A DNA stretch of 64,000 bases from Clostridium tetanomorphum. GTDB lineage: Bacteria; Bacillota; Clostridia; Clostridiales; Clostridiaceae. Each line of letters begins with the position of its first letter. Within the stretch, counting starts at the first letter, position 1. Where the stretch lies: assembly GCF_017873215.1 (NCBI RefSeq), contig NZ_JAGGKA010000007.1, forward strand, positions 1 to 64,000, read 5' to 3'. Position numbers and translations under genes: made by a program. Below, piece by piece: positions 18,232 to 27,955 of this stretch. The notes below the pieces were generated by a model that had not been told where the DNA came from, did not search any database, and saw nothing but the letters and a program-made list of their open reading frames with translations.

Positions 18232-19170
18232 ATGGAAAATATAATTGAAGTTAAGAATTTAGAAAAAAGTTATAAAGGAAAAAAAGCAGTAAAAGGAATA
18301 AGCTTTTGTGTTGGAAAGGGAGAAGTACTTGGATTTTTAGGACCCAATGGTGCAGGGAAAAGTACTACTATTAATATTTTATCCACTGCTTTAGGATATG
18401 ATGGCGGTGACATAAAATTTTTGGGATCAAAAGTAGATGAGGATGTTATAAGAGTTAAAAGAAATATAGGTGTTGTTCCTCAAGATTTAGCTATTTATGA
18501 AGATATATCAACAGAAAAAAATGTGAAATTTTTCGCAAGTCTTTATAATTTAAAGGGAAAAGAACTACAGCATAGGGTAGAGGAAGCTTTAAAATTTGTA
18601 GGACTTTATGAAAAAAGAATGGATAAACCAAAAACATTTTCTGGTGGAATGAAGAGAAGATTAAATATAGCATGTGCAATTCTTCATAATCCTAAACTTA
18701 TAATAATGGATGAACCTACAGTAGGAATAGATCCTCAATCAAGAAATCATATTTTAAATTCAATTAAGGAATTACAAAAAAGAGGAACTACTATAATATA
18801 CACTACCCATTACATGGAAGAAGTTGAGGAAATTGCAGATAGAATAATAATAATGGATAATGGACAAATAATAGCAGAAGGTACAAAAGAAGAGCTAAAA
18901 AGAGAAATAGAAGATGAAAGGATATATTCTATAGATATAGCAAATACAGAAGAATTAAAAAAAGAAGACTTTTTTAAGATAGAAGGAGTAAAAGACGTGG
19001 TTATTTCAGAAGGGACAGTGAAAATCAAATCATTAAACACAGTAGAAAACTTAGATAAATTGATTCTGACTATGATGAATAAACAATGTAAAATACAAAA
19101 TATTACAAGCACCTTAGCTTCTTTAGAAATGGTATTTTTAAATTTAACAGGAAAAAGCTTAAGAGATTAG
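18232..19170 (+). CDS. ABC-2 type exporter ATP-binding protein
   Basis: 312 aa from ATG 18232 behind GGTGGAGG. Walker A is GPNGAGKST, the signature is FSGGMKRR, Walker B is LIIMDEPTVGID, and the H-loop is in YTTHYMEE. The C-terminal extension of about 90 residues after the nucleotide domain is typical of drug/daunorubicin-type exporters. It is first gene of an operon with two different ABC-2 permeases (19181 and 19924) and a MalT-like regulator. Confidence 0.93.
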   Translation: MENIIEVKNLEKSYKGKKAVKGISFCVGKGEVLGFLGPNGAGKSTTINILSTALGYDGGDIKFLGSKVDEDVIRVKRNIGVVPQDLAIYEDISTEKNVKFFASLYNLKGKELQHRVEEALKFVGLYEKRMDKPKTFSGGMKRRLNIACAILHNPKLIIMDEPTVGIDPQSRNHILNSIKELQKRGTTIIYTTHYMEEVEEIADRIIIMDNGQIIAEGTKEELKREIEDERIYSIDIANTEELKKEDFFKIEGVKDVVISEGTVKIKSLNTVENLDKLILTMMNKQCKIQNITSTLASLEMVFLNLTGKSLRD

Positions 19171-19180
19171 GAGGAGCAAT

Positions 19181-19924
19181 ATGAATATACTTAATGTTAC
19201 AAAATTTGATCTTATGAATACAATAAAAAATCCTGTACTTCTCATGTTTAATACAATTTACCCATTAGTTATCACACTGTTATTTGGATTTATAGCAAAA
19301 GGAACTTATGGAGGTGAAGGAGTTACGTCCTATGATTATTATGGTGTTACTATAATGATTTTTACTATGTTAAATATGTCTTTAACTACGTCAAATGCTT
19401 TTATGGAAAAGAAAATAGTAAAGGGGAATATTAGATTAATATATTCACCAACTTCAAAGAGTGTAATATTTTTATCTAAAATACTGGCAACATTTATATT
19501 TGGCGCAATTACTTCTATTATAATACTAATATTAGAAAATAGCATTTTTAAAATAAATTTTGGAGGAGAAAATTTTATGTATATAGTTCTAATAATAGTT
19601 ATGTTTACACTTCTTATGAGTTCAATAGGTGCATTTATGTGTTGCATTTTTAAAAGTGAAGAAGCTGCAAATAAGTTTCTTTCGCCAGTAAATACTTTAT
19701 TAGCATTATTAGGAGGTCTTCTTTTTCCTGTAGATAGCCTTGGAAAAACTGTGGAAAAGCTATCATATTTATCTCCAGTAAAATGGGTTAGTGAATGTAT
19801 TTTTAAAATAATTTATGATAATGATTTTTCTATGTTTATTCCTTTAATAATAATTTGCATTTTAGGAGCATTATTATTTATTGTACTTTGTCAAATTACT
19901 TTTAAGCCGGAGGAGTATGTGTAA
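19181..19924 (+). CDS. ABC-2 type transporter permease
   Basis: 247 aa with six hydrophobic segments. The ATG follows AGGAGGAG. A short N-terminal helix precedes the TM domain, as in the compact ABC-2 permeases. Its stop codon overlaps the start of the next permease (TAATG), so the two are probably made in equal amounts and form a heterodimer with the ATPase encoded at 18232. Substrate not evident. Confidence 0.9.
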   Translation: MNILNVTKFDLMNTIKNPVLLMFNTIYPLVITLLFGFIAKGTYGGEGVTSYDYYGVTIMIFTMLNMSLTTSNAFMEKKIVKGNIRLIYSPTSKSVIFLSKILATFIFGAITSIIILILENSIFKINFGGENFMYIVLIIVMFTLLMSSIGAFMCCIFKSEEAANKFLSPVNTLLALLGGLLFPVDSLGKTVEKLSYLSPVKWVSECIFKIIYDNDFSMFIPLIIICILGALLFIVLCQITFKPEEYV

Positions 19925-20916
19925 TGAGTATATTTACTATATTTAAAAACAATTTTTATAGAATACTTTCAAAAAAGGCTATTATATCTGTGGTCCTTAT
20001 ATTCATTCCTGTAATGATTGCAAGTGCCGTTTATTTTACAGGGAAAATGGAAACTAAGGCAAATATAGCTGTAGTTTCTAGAAATAAAATTTTAAATGTA
20101 ACAAACAATAAAGAGGTTAATATAAAATATTTAGACCAAAAACCTAAAATGTCAGAACTTCTATTAAATAAATATGATGCAGTGATTTATTATAAAGACA
20201 GTGATAGTTTTGAAGTTATCACCATAAAAAATGAAAAGTTAAAAAAGGATATAGAAAAGTTCATAAAAAATCCTAGCCAAGGTTTTAAAAACTCAGTTAA
20301 GGAACAAAAGAGGGGAGTAGGCACTAATATATTAGGTTTTTTGATAATGATTATTTTACTTCAAGCAGTAATACTTATGGTTCTTTATCCTGAAGATAGA
20401 GATTTTAGAACTTTTAAAAGAATATTAATTGCTCCCATAAGTGAAAAAAAATATTTATTTGCTCAAGGGATATTTAATTTTGTCATTATATATGTACCTG
20501 TGTTTTTATCTATAGTAATAACTAAGGAAATTTTTAAGGTAAATATTGGATTTGACTATAAAACTTTAGCTATTCTTTTATCCATAATAGTTCTATTTGG
20601 AACCGCTTTTGCATTATTTATGACTTCCATTATTGATGATATAGATAACAGCTCTATGCTGGCACAATTTATAGCTATGTTAACATCAATTATTTCGGGA
20701 AGCTTTTATTCCTTTTCAGATAACAATAAAATCTTAGATTCCATAGTTAATGCACTTCCTCAGAAGAATTATTTAACATTGGTTCAAGGAATAGAGAATG
20801 GAAAAAATATATTTGATTATCCAATGCAATTAAGCTATATTCTTTTTATAACGATTATATTATTTACAGCAGGAAGCATGATAACAAAAAGAAATTTAAA
20901 GTCAGGAAAATATTAA
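19924..20916 (+). CDS. ABC-2 type transporter permease with extracellular loop
   Basis: 330 aa. TM1 is about residues 17-36, a hydrophilic extracellular region runs to about 128, then five TM helices follow. This is the long form of ABC-2 permease. It overlaps the previous gene by one base (TAATG). With the short permease it likely makes an asymmetric exporter. The MalT-like regulator follows after 67 bp. Confidence 0.88.
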   Translation: MSIFTIFKNNFYRILSKKAIISVVLIFIPVMIASAVYFTGKMETKANIAVVSRNKILNVTNNKEVNIKYLDQKPKMSELLLNKYDAVIYYKDSDSFEVITIKNEKLKKDIEKFIKNPSQGFKNSVKEQKRGVGTNILGFLIMIILLQAVILMVLYPEDRDFRTFKRILIAPISEKKYLFAQGIFNFVIIYVPVFLSIVITKEIFKVNIGFDYKTLAILLSIIVLFGTAFALFMTSIIDDIDNSSMLAQFIAMLTSIISGSFYSFSDNNKILDSIVNALPQKNYLTLVQGIENGKNIFDYPMQLSYILFITIILFTAGSMITKRNLKSGKY

Positions 20917-20983
20917 GAAAAATTTTCAGCATAAATAATAAATGATATAATTATAATTAAATATATATTTAGAGGTATGTTAG

Positions 20984-23572
20984 ATGAGTAACAGATTCAA
21001 TTTAATAGCAACAAAATTAATTTCACCAGTACCAAGAAAAAACTATGTTAAAAGAGAAAAGCTTGTAAAAGAGCTGGAACATATATTAGATTATAAAGTT
21101 ATAATAATAAAAGGAACAGCGGGCAGCGGAAAGTCCACGCTGTTTTCCTCTTTTGTAAAAGAAAAAAAGTTGAGTAATGTAAAATGGATAAACCTAGATG
21201 GAGAAAATAATGAACTATTCTCTTTTTGGTATTATCTTATAGAGTCTTTAAAGGAGTATTTACAAGATGAAGGTCAGCAGCTTATAAATACTTTTAGTAC
21301 ATTTATGAAAAAAGACGACATATTCAATATAATTCCTTATATAGTTAATGAGCTTTCTGATGGTGAAGATATTTTTTTAGTCTTTGATGATTATCATTAT
21401 ATAAAGGATAAATTTTTAAATTCTACATTAGAATATTTAATTAAGTATTCATCTTCAAATGTACATTATGTATTTTTAACTAGAGAAGATGTGCCTATAT
21501 ATTTGGGAGAACTTAGAATAAAGGGTCATCTTCTAGAGATTGGAGAAGATAATTTAAAGTTTTCAGAGAAAGAATGTTTAAATTTTATAAAAGACACATT
21601 GAATATTATTCTTACGGAAGATGTTGTAGATAAAATATTTAATATATCCGAAGGTTGGATTGCAGGAATTCAGCTTATTGCATTAGCTTTAAAAAACAGA
21701 AAAGACAATATATTTAATGATATAACCGTATTAAATAAATATGTAATTGAATATTTAACTGAAGAAATATTAAATCAACTTAGTAGTGATGAAAAAAATT
21801 TTTTAATAAAGACTTCTATTTTGGAATATTTTAATATAGAATTGAGCAATAATATTTTAAATATAACTAATTCAAAAGAAATAATTGATTCTCTCTTAAA
21901 TAAAAATCTATTTATAATTGTGTTGGATGAACAAAATAATATATATAGATACCATCATTTATTTAAAGAATTTTTAAACATAAGTTTTTCAAAACTTAAT
22001 GAGGATGAAAAGAAAGAACTTCATATAATGGCCTATAAATCTTTTAAAGAAATAGGAGATTATAAAGAAGGAATAAAACATCTATTAAAAATTAAATATT
22101 ATGATAAGGCTTTAGTAGAAATAGAGCAAAATGCACAAAATTTTAATGGATTGTGTTATCTAAAAGAAATACCATTAGAGTATCTTTTTACAAGTCAACA
22201 GATGACTCTTCAAAGAATTTTTTATCATTTTTGCAATTTGCAGATGGATGAATATAAAAGAATATTAAACTTATTGGGTAAAAAAATAGATGAACCACAA
22301 TGGCAAATAATCAAGATGTTTAAGGTAGTTATAGATGATTATAATGGCTCTTTTGAAGAAATAGATTTAAATTGTATAGAGAATTTTAATTTTAGTGATA
22401 TAACTAAGGCTATAATATATTTAAATATTTGTATTTTACTTCTATCCCAAGATGAATTTGAAAAAGTTATATATTATGCTGATAAATGTGATAACATAGG
22501 ACAGAAAAATGAATTTATAAGTATAAGTTTCTTTGGTAAAGGACAAAAGGCCATGGCTTTGGAAGAATTAGGACAGCTTTATGAAGCAGAAAATACTTTA
22601 GATGAAATGAAAGACATGATTAAAAAAAGTAGAATTTTTAGCAACTTGATCTTCATGTATCATCTTGGAATAGCGGGAATTTACATGAAAAGATGTGAAT
22701 TGGAAAAGTCAGAAGAACAACTAGTATTAGCACAAAAGTTTTCAAATATAAACAAGGGTTTTGCAGATAGATCAATATTATATAATATAATGGAGATTAA
22801 ATTTTTAAAAGGAGAAGTTGAAGAAGGCATAAAATTAGCTAACAAGCTTGTAGAAGAATATTCTACTGATGCCTTTAATCTTTTACTTTCTTCAGTGAGA
22901 TTAGAATATTTTATATCAAGCAGTGTATATTCAATAAATGATTTACAAACGTATAAAGAAATTTATGAAAATACTAAGGAAAATACAAGGATTTATATAC
23001 AAATAAGTGATAGAATAGTTTATTCAACGGTTCTTTATTTACTAGGTGAAAAAGATGAAGCTTTTAATATTTTGAACAAATGTTTAGAGTATTGTAGAAA
23101 GAATAAGATAATAACATATCTAGTGACAGGATTAATCAATATGGCATTAATGTTAAAAGAGGACTTTGATAAAAGGAAAAGAGAAATTTATAATTTAATA
23201 AGAGAAGCTATTCATTATAGTATAGATAATAAATATATAAAACCTTATGTACTTAAGGGAGAAGATATTTTAACAATAATAAAAAAACTTAATGATGATA
23301 AACACATAGAATTAACTGTTAAAGAAAAGAATTTCATAAAAAATTTAATGAATATAATGCATAGTAAAAACATTAAACATGAATTATTAACTGAAAGAGA
23401 GAAGGAAGTTTTAAAAGTATTAAGTGAAGGGACTTCTAATAAAGAAATTGGAGAAAAGCTTAATATATCTTTAGCTACGGTAAAGACTCATATTATTAAC
23501 ATATACTCTAAACTAGGTGTTTCAAATAGAGTACAAGCTGTAGAACAGGGGAAAAAATTTAAAATTATATAA
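20984..23572 (+). CDS. MalT/LAL-type LuxR family regulator
   Basis: 862 aa. The N-terminal STAND-type ATPase has Walker A GTAGSGKST (residues 44-52) and Walker B IFLVFDDY. A winged-helix and TPR-like helical region occupies the middle (about 380-780). The C-terminal LuxR HTH (about 795-860) contains LTEREKEVL and NKEIGEKLNISLATVKTH. These large regulators switch on when a small molecule binds the ATPase/TPR part. Placement directly after an ABC exporter operon, same strand, suggests it controls that exporter. The ligand is unknown. Confidence 0.92.
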   Translation: MSNRFNLIATKLISPVPRKNYVKREKLVKELEHILDYKVIIIKGTAGSGKSTLFSSFVKEKKLSNVKWINLDGENNELFSFWYYLIESLKEYLQDEGQQLINTFSTFMKKDDIFNIIPYIVNELSDGEDIFLVFDDYHYIKDKFLNSTLEYLIKYSSSNVHYVFLTREDVPIYLGELRIKGHLLEIGEDNLKFSEKECLNFIKDTLNIILTEDVVDKIFNISEGWIAGIQLIALALKNRKDNIFNDITVLNKYVIEYLTEEILNQLSSDEKNFLIKTSILEYFNIELSNNILNITNSKEIIDSLLNKNLFIIVLDEQNNIYRYHHLFKEFLNISFSKLNEDEKKELHIMAYKSFKEIGDYKEGIKHLLKIKYYDKALVEIEQNAQNFNGLCYLKEIPLEYLFTSQQMTLQRIFYHFCNLQMDEYKRILNLLGKKIDEPQWQIIKMFKVVIDDYNGSFEEIDLNCIENFNFSDITKAIIYLNICILLLSQDEFEKVIYYADKCDNIGQKNEFISISFFGKGQKAMALEELGQLYEAENTLDEMKDMIKKSRIFSNLIFMYHLGIAGIYMKRCELEKSEEQLVLAQKFSNINKGFADRSILYNIMEIKFLKGEVEEGIKLANKLVEEYSTDAFNLLLSSVRLEYFISSSVYSINDLQTYKEIYENTKENTRIYIQISDRIVYSTVLYLLGEKDEAFNILNKCLEYCRKNKIITYLVTGLINMALMLKEDFDKRKREIYNLIREAIHYSIDNKYIKPYVLKGEDILTIIKKLNDDKHIELTVKEKNFIKNLMNIMHSKNIKHELLTEREKEVLKVLSEGTSNKEIGEKLNISLATVKTHIINIYSKLGVSNRVQAVEQGKKFKII

Positions 23573-23579
23573 GGAGTTG

Positions 23580-23814
23580 GATTTATTATAGCTTTAATAA
23601 ATTGCTATGTTTGAAGAAATGTTTCAAATTATAATGTACTTATAGGTGTTTTGATTCCAATATCTTTGACTTTAATTCAGATAACTGAGTCCATAATATT
23701 AAATAATACAGTAAATATATGGTGCCATTTATAATAGTAATGCTTATTATAGTGGGTATTGGATTAATAATTAGAAGATATGGAAAAGAAAAAAAGATAG
23801 ATGTTACTTGGTAA
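23580..23814 (+). pseudogene. Remnant of a membrane protein gene
   Basis: Hydrophobic segments are visible in two frames: GVLIPISLTLIQITES around 23645-23692, and MVPFIIVMLIIVGIGLIIRR from 23719 to the stop at 23812. The frames meet near 23715. They look like consecutive parts of one membrane protein broken by a frameshift and several stops. The parent family is not recognised. Confidence 0.4.
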
Positions 23815-23864
23815 TAAATATAAACTAATAATTTAAATTTAAGTTATATTTAAAGTTCGTTAAA

Positions 23865-23921
23865 AAATAGCTTTAGGTGAAGTTTAACTATAAAAAGTAA
23901 TTACTACATCTAAAGCTATTT
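23865..23921. terminator. Probable terminator hairpin
   Basis: AAATAGCTTTAG (23865-23876) pairs perfectly with CTAAAGCTATTT (23910-23921) over a 33-nt loop and is followed by a T-run. It probably ends the MalT-like regulator/remnant transcript. Confidence 0.55.
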
Positions 23922-23995
23922 TTTTATTTAATAAAAGTTGTTGAATAATCATTTTTTAAATTTTAAAGTAGGCTTAAAATAAAAGTTTTATTTAA

Positions 23996-25042
23996 TTACA
24001 TATAAGGTCTGATAAGACAGTAGTTTAATATGGCCAATACTAAACTTACAATAAGTATTAAGCTAACAATTATTATATGCTGTTTTTTATGGAGTACTAC
24101 AATAGCAATGTATTCTCTAATCATTGCATTAGGTAAAAAATAAAGTGCTGTCTTAGAGGCTAGGCCTACACTGTTTAAATTTGCTTTTCTTGCATAAAGT
24201 GCAGCACGAAATAAATGAAAATTATTTGTTACAAATATGCTCTTAGACTTATTCGGTATTAAATTCTCTATTATCCTTTTGGAGAATTGCATATTTTGTA
24301 GTGTATTAATTGACTTATCTTCTAAAATAGTATCTTCAATAGGGATACCTTTTTCAATTGCATATTTTTGCATAGCTAGTGCCTCAGAAATTTTTTCATC
24401 AGCTCCTTGCCCACCAGAAAAGATGATTTTTGGTGGAGTGGTAACAGCAGCTTGCTTATGATAAAATTCAATAGCTTTATCAATACGACTAGCAAGTAGA
24501 GGAGGAACTCTATCACCAATTAATCCACTACCTAAAATTATAATAAAATCTTGATTTAACTTTGGATGGTTAAATTGATAAATAAATGATATCATTAAAA
24601 AATTAAAAATACTAAATAAATAATATACCCCAATAAGAGTAAAGCCACCCAATAAAATTCCTGCTTCAGGTGAAAGATTTATTCTACGTATAATGAAAGA
24701 TAAAACTAAGCAGCCAATTAAACCTATAGCTAAAAATAAGGTTAATAAATTAGCAGACGTTCTACTTTCATGTTTCATAACAATTTTTGCATTTATAAAT
24801 AGGGCTATAATTAGAATATAAACCCCAAATATAAACACTATGATTACTAATATTGCAAAAATAATTACTAAAAAAATCAAAATAGAATTTTGTATTGTAA
24901 AAGCCACATAAACAATGGTAATCATAGCTGAAAATAAGAAAATATTAAATAAAAGTCCATTAACTAATTTCCTTGGATCCATTAAGTATGATACGAAAAA
25001 AACAATAAATGTAATTGCCGTTAATGTTATAACTAAAGACAT
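23996..25042 (-). CDS. YdcF-like (DUF218/ElyC/SanA family) membrane protein
   Basis: 348 aa. Five or six N-terminal TM helices (to about residue 165) are followed by a DUF218 domain with ILGSGLIGDRVPPLLASRI, FSGGQGADE and FVTNNFHLFRAA, and one C-terminal TM helix. DUF218 proteins are linked to cell-envelope or lipid-carrier metabolism; the exact reaction is not established. It is a single gene on the minus strand, divergent from the DUF3788 gene; AGGAGG precedes its ATG. Confidence 0.88.
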   Translation of the reverse strand: MSLVITLTAITFIVFFVSYLMDPRKLVNGLLFNIFLFSAMITIVYVAFTIQNSILIFLVIIFAILVIIVFIFGVYILIIALFINAKIVMKHESRTSANLLTLFLAIGLIGCLVLSFIIRRINLSPEAGILLGGFTLIGVYYLFSIFNFLMISFIYQFNHPKLNQDFIIILGSGLIGDRVPPLLASRIDKAIEFYHKQAAVTTPPKIIFSGGQGADEKISEALAMQKYAIEKGIPIEDTILEDKSINTLQNMQFSKRIIENLIPNKSKSIFVTNNFHLFRAALYARKANLNSVGLASKTALYFLPNAMIREYIAIVVLHKKQHIIIVSLILIVSLVLAILNYCLIRPYM

Positions 25043-25292
25043 AAAACACCTCCTAGTATTATTTTGTAGTCATATGATGATATTATGTAGAATCTAGAAA
25101 AAAGTCAATATCAAATAATGATAAATTTTTAATGAGTTTACAAATATAATCTATAAAAAAATAGAAATAAATAATTTATAAGCGGTAATTTAGTTATGAA
25201 ATCATTATTATGAAGAGTTGTTTATGTGGAAGTTTAGTTAAATTTGGTTTAAACTATATATAAATATTTTGTCTGTGAGGTGTTTTAAAGAT

Positions 25293-25724
25293 ATGATGTG
25301 GAATGAATTATATAATCAAAGTAATCAACCTACTTTAGAGGATGTGAAGAAATTTGTAAATAACAAGTTATATAATGAACTTTGTTTGTTTCTAGAAAAT
25401 ACATACAAAGTATCACCTAAGATGGAATATAGTAAATGTTCTATGCAACAAGGCTGGAATATAAAGTATAAAAAGAGTGGAAAGTCTTTATGTACCATTT
25501 ATCCAGTGGAGGACTATTTTATTATACTTGTGGTAGTTGGTTCAAAAGAAGAAATGGAAGTGGAAAATATGATTTCAAGTTGTAGTGAATATATTCAAAA
25601 TTTGTTTAAAAACACACCGTCTTCATGTGGCGGCAGATGGTTAATGATTGAAGTTAGGGAATCATCAACTTTAGAGGATGTATTAAAGTTAATACAAATA
25701 CGAGTAAAGCAAAAGAAAAAATGA
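25293..25724 (+). CDS. DUF3788 family protein
   Basis: 143 aa starting at ATG 25293, which lies behind GAGGTG; the frame is open to a TTG at 25269 but without a ribosome site. The pattern of the family is visible: an N-terminal helix pair, GWNIKYKKSGKSLCTIYP, then a hydrophobic strand and CGGRWLMIEV near the end. DUF3788 proteins have no established function. It is a small cytoplasmic protein and monocistronic, ending in the strong hairpin at 25789-25828. Confidence 0.8.
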   Translation: MMWNELYNQSNQPTLEDVKKFVNNKLYNELCLFLENTYKVSPKMEYSKCSMQQGWNIKYKKSGKSLCTIYPVEDYFIILVVVGSKEEMEVENMISSCSEYIQNLFKNTPSSCGGRWLMIEVRESSTLEDVLKLIQIRVKQKKK

Positions 25725-25788
25725 AACGTAGAAATATTACATTTAGAAATAAATTGAATACAATAGTTTTATTGAAATAAGATAATTT

Positions 25789-25828
25789 AAAAAGCTTAAG
25801 ATTGATTTTTTCCAATCTTAAGCTTTTT
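25789..25828. terminator. Strong terminator before the mrp cluster
   Basis: Perfect 16-bp arms AAAAAGCTTAAGATTG (25789-25804) and CAATCTTAAGCTTTTT (25813-25828) with an 8-nt loop. The A/T tails work in either direction. Confidence 0.9.
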
Positions 25829-25830
25829 AA

Positions 25831-25895
25831 ATTGGCATTTGACAATAACTAAAAAAAGGAGTAATATAATATTGGCAAATGCCAATATTATATTA
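25831..25895 (+). promoter_or_regulatory. mrp cluster promoter with two operators
   Basis: -35 TTGACA (25839-25844) and -10 TAATAT (25862-25867) are 17 bp apart. A perfect palindrome with 16-bp arms and a 2-nt centre covers the -10 and start region: TAATATAATATTGGCA (25862-25877), AA, then its reverse complement to 25895. A weaker related dyad, ATTGGCATTTGACAAT (25831-25846), overlaps the -35. The shared core is GGCAAATGCC. Candidate regulators are the Fur-family protein or the DUF134 proteins in this cluster. Confidence 0.8.
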
Positions 25896-25907
25896 GGAGA
25901 TGGTTTT

Positions 25908-26738
25908 ATGGCAGAGTGCAGTACATGTCCCTCAAATCAGAGCTGCTCAAAGGATAAGGAAAGTTGTATGATTGAAAACAATCCTCTAAATAATGTTAAA
26001 AAAATTATTGGTGTTCTAAGTGGAAAAGGAGGAGTAGGTAAATCTTCAATTTCGGTTCTTATTGCAAAGCATTTAAAACAGCTTGGACATAGTGTAGGAG
26101 TATTAGATGCTGATATAACGGGACCAAGTGTTCCAAGGCTTCTTGGATTAAAGGGGAAAAAAGCTTATGTCACTGAAGAGATGATATTACCAGTTGAAAC
26201 AAGTGATGGTATAAAAGTTATGTCATTAAATTTTTTAACAGAAAAAGAAGATGATCCTGTAATTTGGAGAGGACCAGTAATTTCAGGCGTAGTTAAACAG
26301 TTCTGGACAGATGTTCTTTGGGGAGAACTTGACTACTTGGTAATTGATATGCCTCCAGGAACAGGAGATGTTGCTTTAACGGTAATGCAGTCTATTCCTA
26401 TAAATGGAATAGTTATGGTATCTGTCCCTCAGGACCTTGTATCTATGATAGTTTCAAAAGCTGTAAATATGGCAAGGAAGATGAACATTGATGTTTTAGG
26501 TGTTATTGAGAATATGAGTTATATAACTTGTTCTGATTGTGGTAAAAGAATAAAACTTTTTAATAGTGAAAATACTGATGAGTTTTTAAAAGAAATGAAT
26601 TTAAAGCTTCTAGGAGAGCTTCCTATGTTAAATAGTGTAAGCAATTTAGAACAGTATGGATATGAGAATGTGAATGAAAGTCTTGAATTGATTTTTAATC
26701 CTATAGTAACAAATATAATAAAGAATTTGGAGGAATAG
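25908..26738 (+). CDS. mrp: Mrp/NBP35-type Fe-S cluster carrier ATPase
   Basis: 276 aa from ATG 25908 behind AGGAGATGG. A cysteine-rich N-terminal tail (CSTC, then two more Cys) precedes the deviant Walker A SGKGGVGKSS. DADITGPSVPRLLG and DMPPGTGDVAL are family signatures, and CSDC near residue 208 is the CxxC that holds a bridging 4Fe-4S cluster in the dimer. It delivers Fe-S clusters to apoproteins. It is first gene of a long metal-cofactor cluster. An in-frame extension to 25839 lies over the promoter and is not coding. Confidence 0.93.
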   Translation: MAECSTCPSNQSCSKDKESCMIENNPLNNVKKIIGVLSGKGGVGKSSISVLIAKHLKQLGHSVGVLDADITGPSVPRLLGLKGKKAYVTEEMILPVETSDGIKVMSLNFLTEKEDDPVIWRGPVISGVVKQFWTDVLWGELDYLVIDMPPGTGDVALTVMQSIPINGIVMVSVPQDLVSMIVSKAVNMARKMNIDVLGVIENMSYITCSDCGKRIKLFNSENTDEFLKEMNLKLLGELPMLNSVSNLEQYGYENVNESLELIFNPIVTNIIKNLEE

Positions 26739-26740
26739 CA

Positions 26741-27106
26741 ATGAAAATAGCAATTTCAGCAACAGGAAAAACTAATAAAGATTTACTTGATATGAGGTTT
26801 GGAAGATGCGAATATTTTCAAATTCATGATACTGAAAGTAAAGAAGTTAAGGTATTAGAAAATGAAGGACAAAATTCTAGTGGAGGAGCAGGTATTGCTG
26901 CATCAAATCAATTAATAGATGAAAAAATAGATGTTATTATAACAGGTAATTTAGGACCAAATGCTTTTGAACTTATTGAAAAGGCAGGTATTAAGGCATA
27001 TAAATGTGGAAATATAAATATAAATTCTGTACTTGATAAATATAACAATGGGGAATTAGAACAAATAAAAATGTCCGGTCCTGCACATCATGGAGGAAGC
27101 CATTAG
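26741..27106 (+). CDS. NifX/NafY-like (dinitrogenase Fe-Mo cofactor) domain protein
   Basis: 121 aa, a single ribonuclease-H-like domain of the NifB/NifX/orange-protein family. Family features are an MKIAISATG start, DMRFGRCEYF, and DVIITGNLGPNAFELI. The C-terminus ends in HHGGSH, a possible metal-binding tail. It starts 3 nt after Mrp, behind GGAGG. No nitrogenase genes are near, so this is the broader anaerobe class whose members hold or shuttle a metal cluster, such as the Mo-Cu orange protein of Desulfovibrio. Confidence 0.88.
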   Translation: MKIAISATGKTNKDLLDMRFGRCEYFQIHDTESKEVKVLENEGQNSSGGAGIAASNQLIDEKIDVIITGNLGPNAFELIEKAGIKAYKCGNININSVLDKYNNGELEQIKMSGPAHHGGSH

Positions 27107-27124
27107 ATTGGAGATGAGTATATA

Positions 27125-27955
27125 ATGAACATAGCAGTACTTAGTGGAAAAGGAGGAACGGGTAAAACTACGGTTTCAACTAATCTTGCGCTTGCATTTA
27201 AGGCGAATTATATAGATTGTGATGTAGAAGAGCCAAATGGTTTCTTGTTTTTAAAGCCTAAAGTAGATATGGGAAAAAAAGTTATGGTGGAATATCCTAT
27301 TATAGATGATAATAAATGTACTGCCTGTGGAGCTTGTGTAAATGTATGTCAATTTAATGCTCTTGCAAAAGTGAAGGATGATATTATGCTTTTTCAAAAG
27401 CTATGTCATGGTTGTGGAGCTTGTGAAATTGTATGTAAATACCATGCTATATCTTATGATAAAAGAGAAATAGGAAAAATTGAAAAAGGTAAAGCAAGAA
27501 ATATAAATTGCACTAGAGGAATTTTAAATATAAGTGAGCCTATGGCGGTACCAGTTATTAAAGAGCTTCTAGAAAGTCTATCAGAAGAACTTAATTTAAT
27601 CGATTGTCCACCTGGAACTTCTTGTAATGTGGTAAATACGCTAAAGTATGCTAATAGTGCAATACTTGTAACAGAACCTTCTGAATTTGGACTTCATGAT
27701 TTAAAAATGGCAGTAAAACTTGTAAGAATGTATAATATACCATTTGGTATAATTATAAATAAAGATGATGGAAAAGATAATTTAGTAAAAAAGTATTGTA
27801 GAGAAGAAAAAATAGAATTAATAGGTTTCATTCCATATAGCAAAAATACTGCAATACTATATTCAAATGGGGAAATATTATATGATGATATAAATCATAA
27901 AACAATATTTGATAACATTTCAAAGAAAATTAAGGAGGTGCTATCTTGGAATTAG
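27125..27955 (+). CDS. MinD-superfamily ATPase with inserted 2[4Fe-4S] ferredoxin domain
   Basis: 276 aa. Deviant Walker A is SGKGGTGKTT at residues 7-16. Two CxxCxxCxxxC motifs at about 60-105 (KCTACGACVNVC and CHGCGACEIVC) form an inserted ferredoxin. IDCPPGTSC is the switch region. It is paired with a paralogue at 27946, with the genes overlapping by 10 bp, so the two likely form a heterodimer. Such pairs accompany orange-protein genes in Desulfovibrio, where they are thought to act on its metal cluster. Here they sit between two NifX-like genes. Confidence 0.92.
   Translation: MNIAVLSGKGGTGKTTVSTNLALAFKANYIDCDVEEPNGFLFLKPKVDMGKKVMVEYPIIDDNKCTACGACVNVCQFNALAKVKDDIMLFQKLCHGCGACEIVCKYHAISYDKREIGKIEKGKARNINCTRGILNISEPMAVPVIKELLESLSEELNLIDCPPGTSCNVVNTLKYANSAILVTEPSEFGLHDLKMAVKLVRMYNIPFGIIINKDDGKDNLVKKYCREEKIELIGFIPYSKNTAILYSNGEILYDDINHKTIFDNISKKIKEVLSWN

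Noticed and set aside
25839-25907. N-terminal extension of Mrp
   Set aside because: The in-frame extension lies across the promoter and palindrome; the ATG at 25908 has AGGAGATGG and matches the family start.
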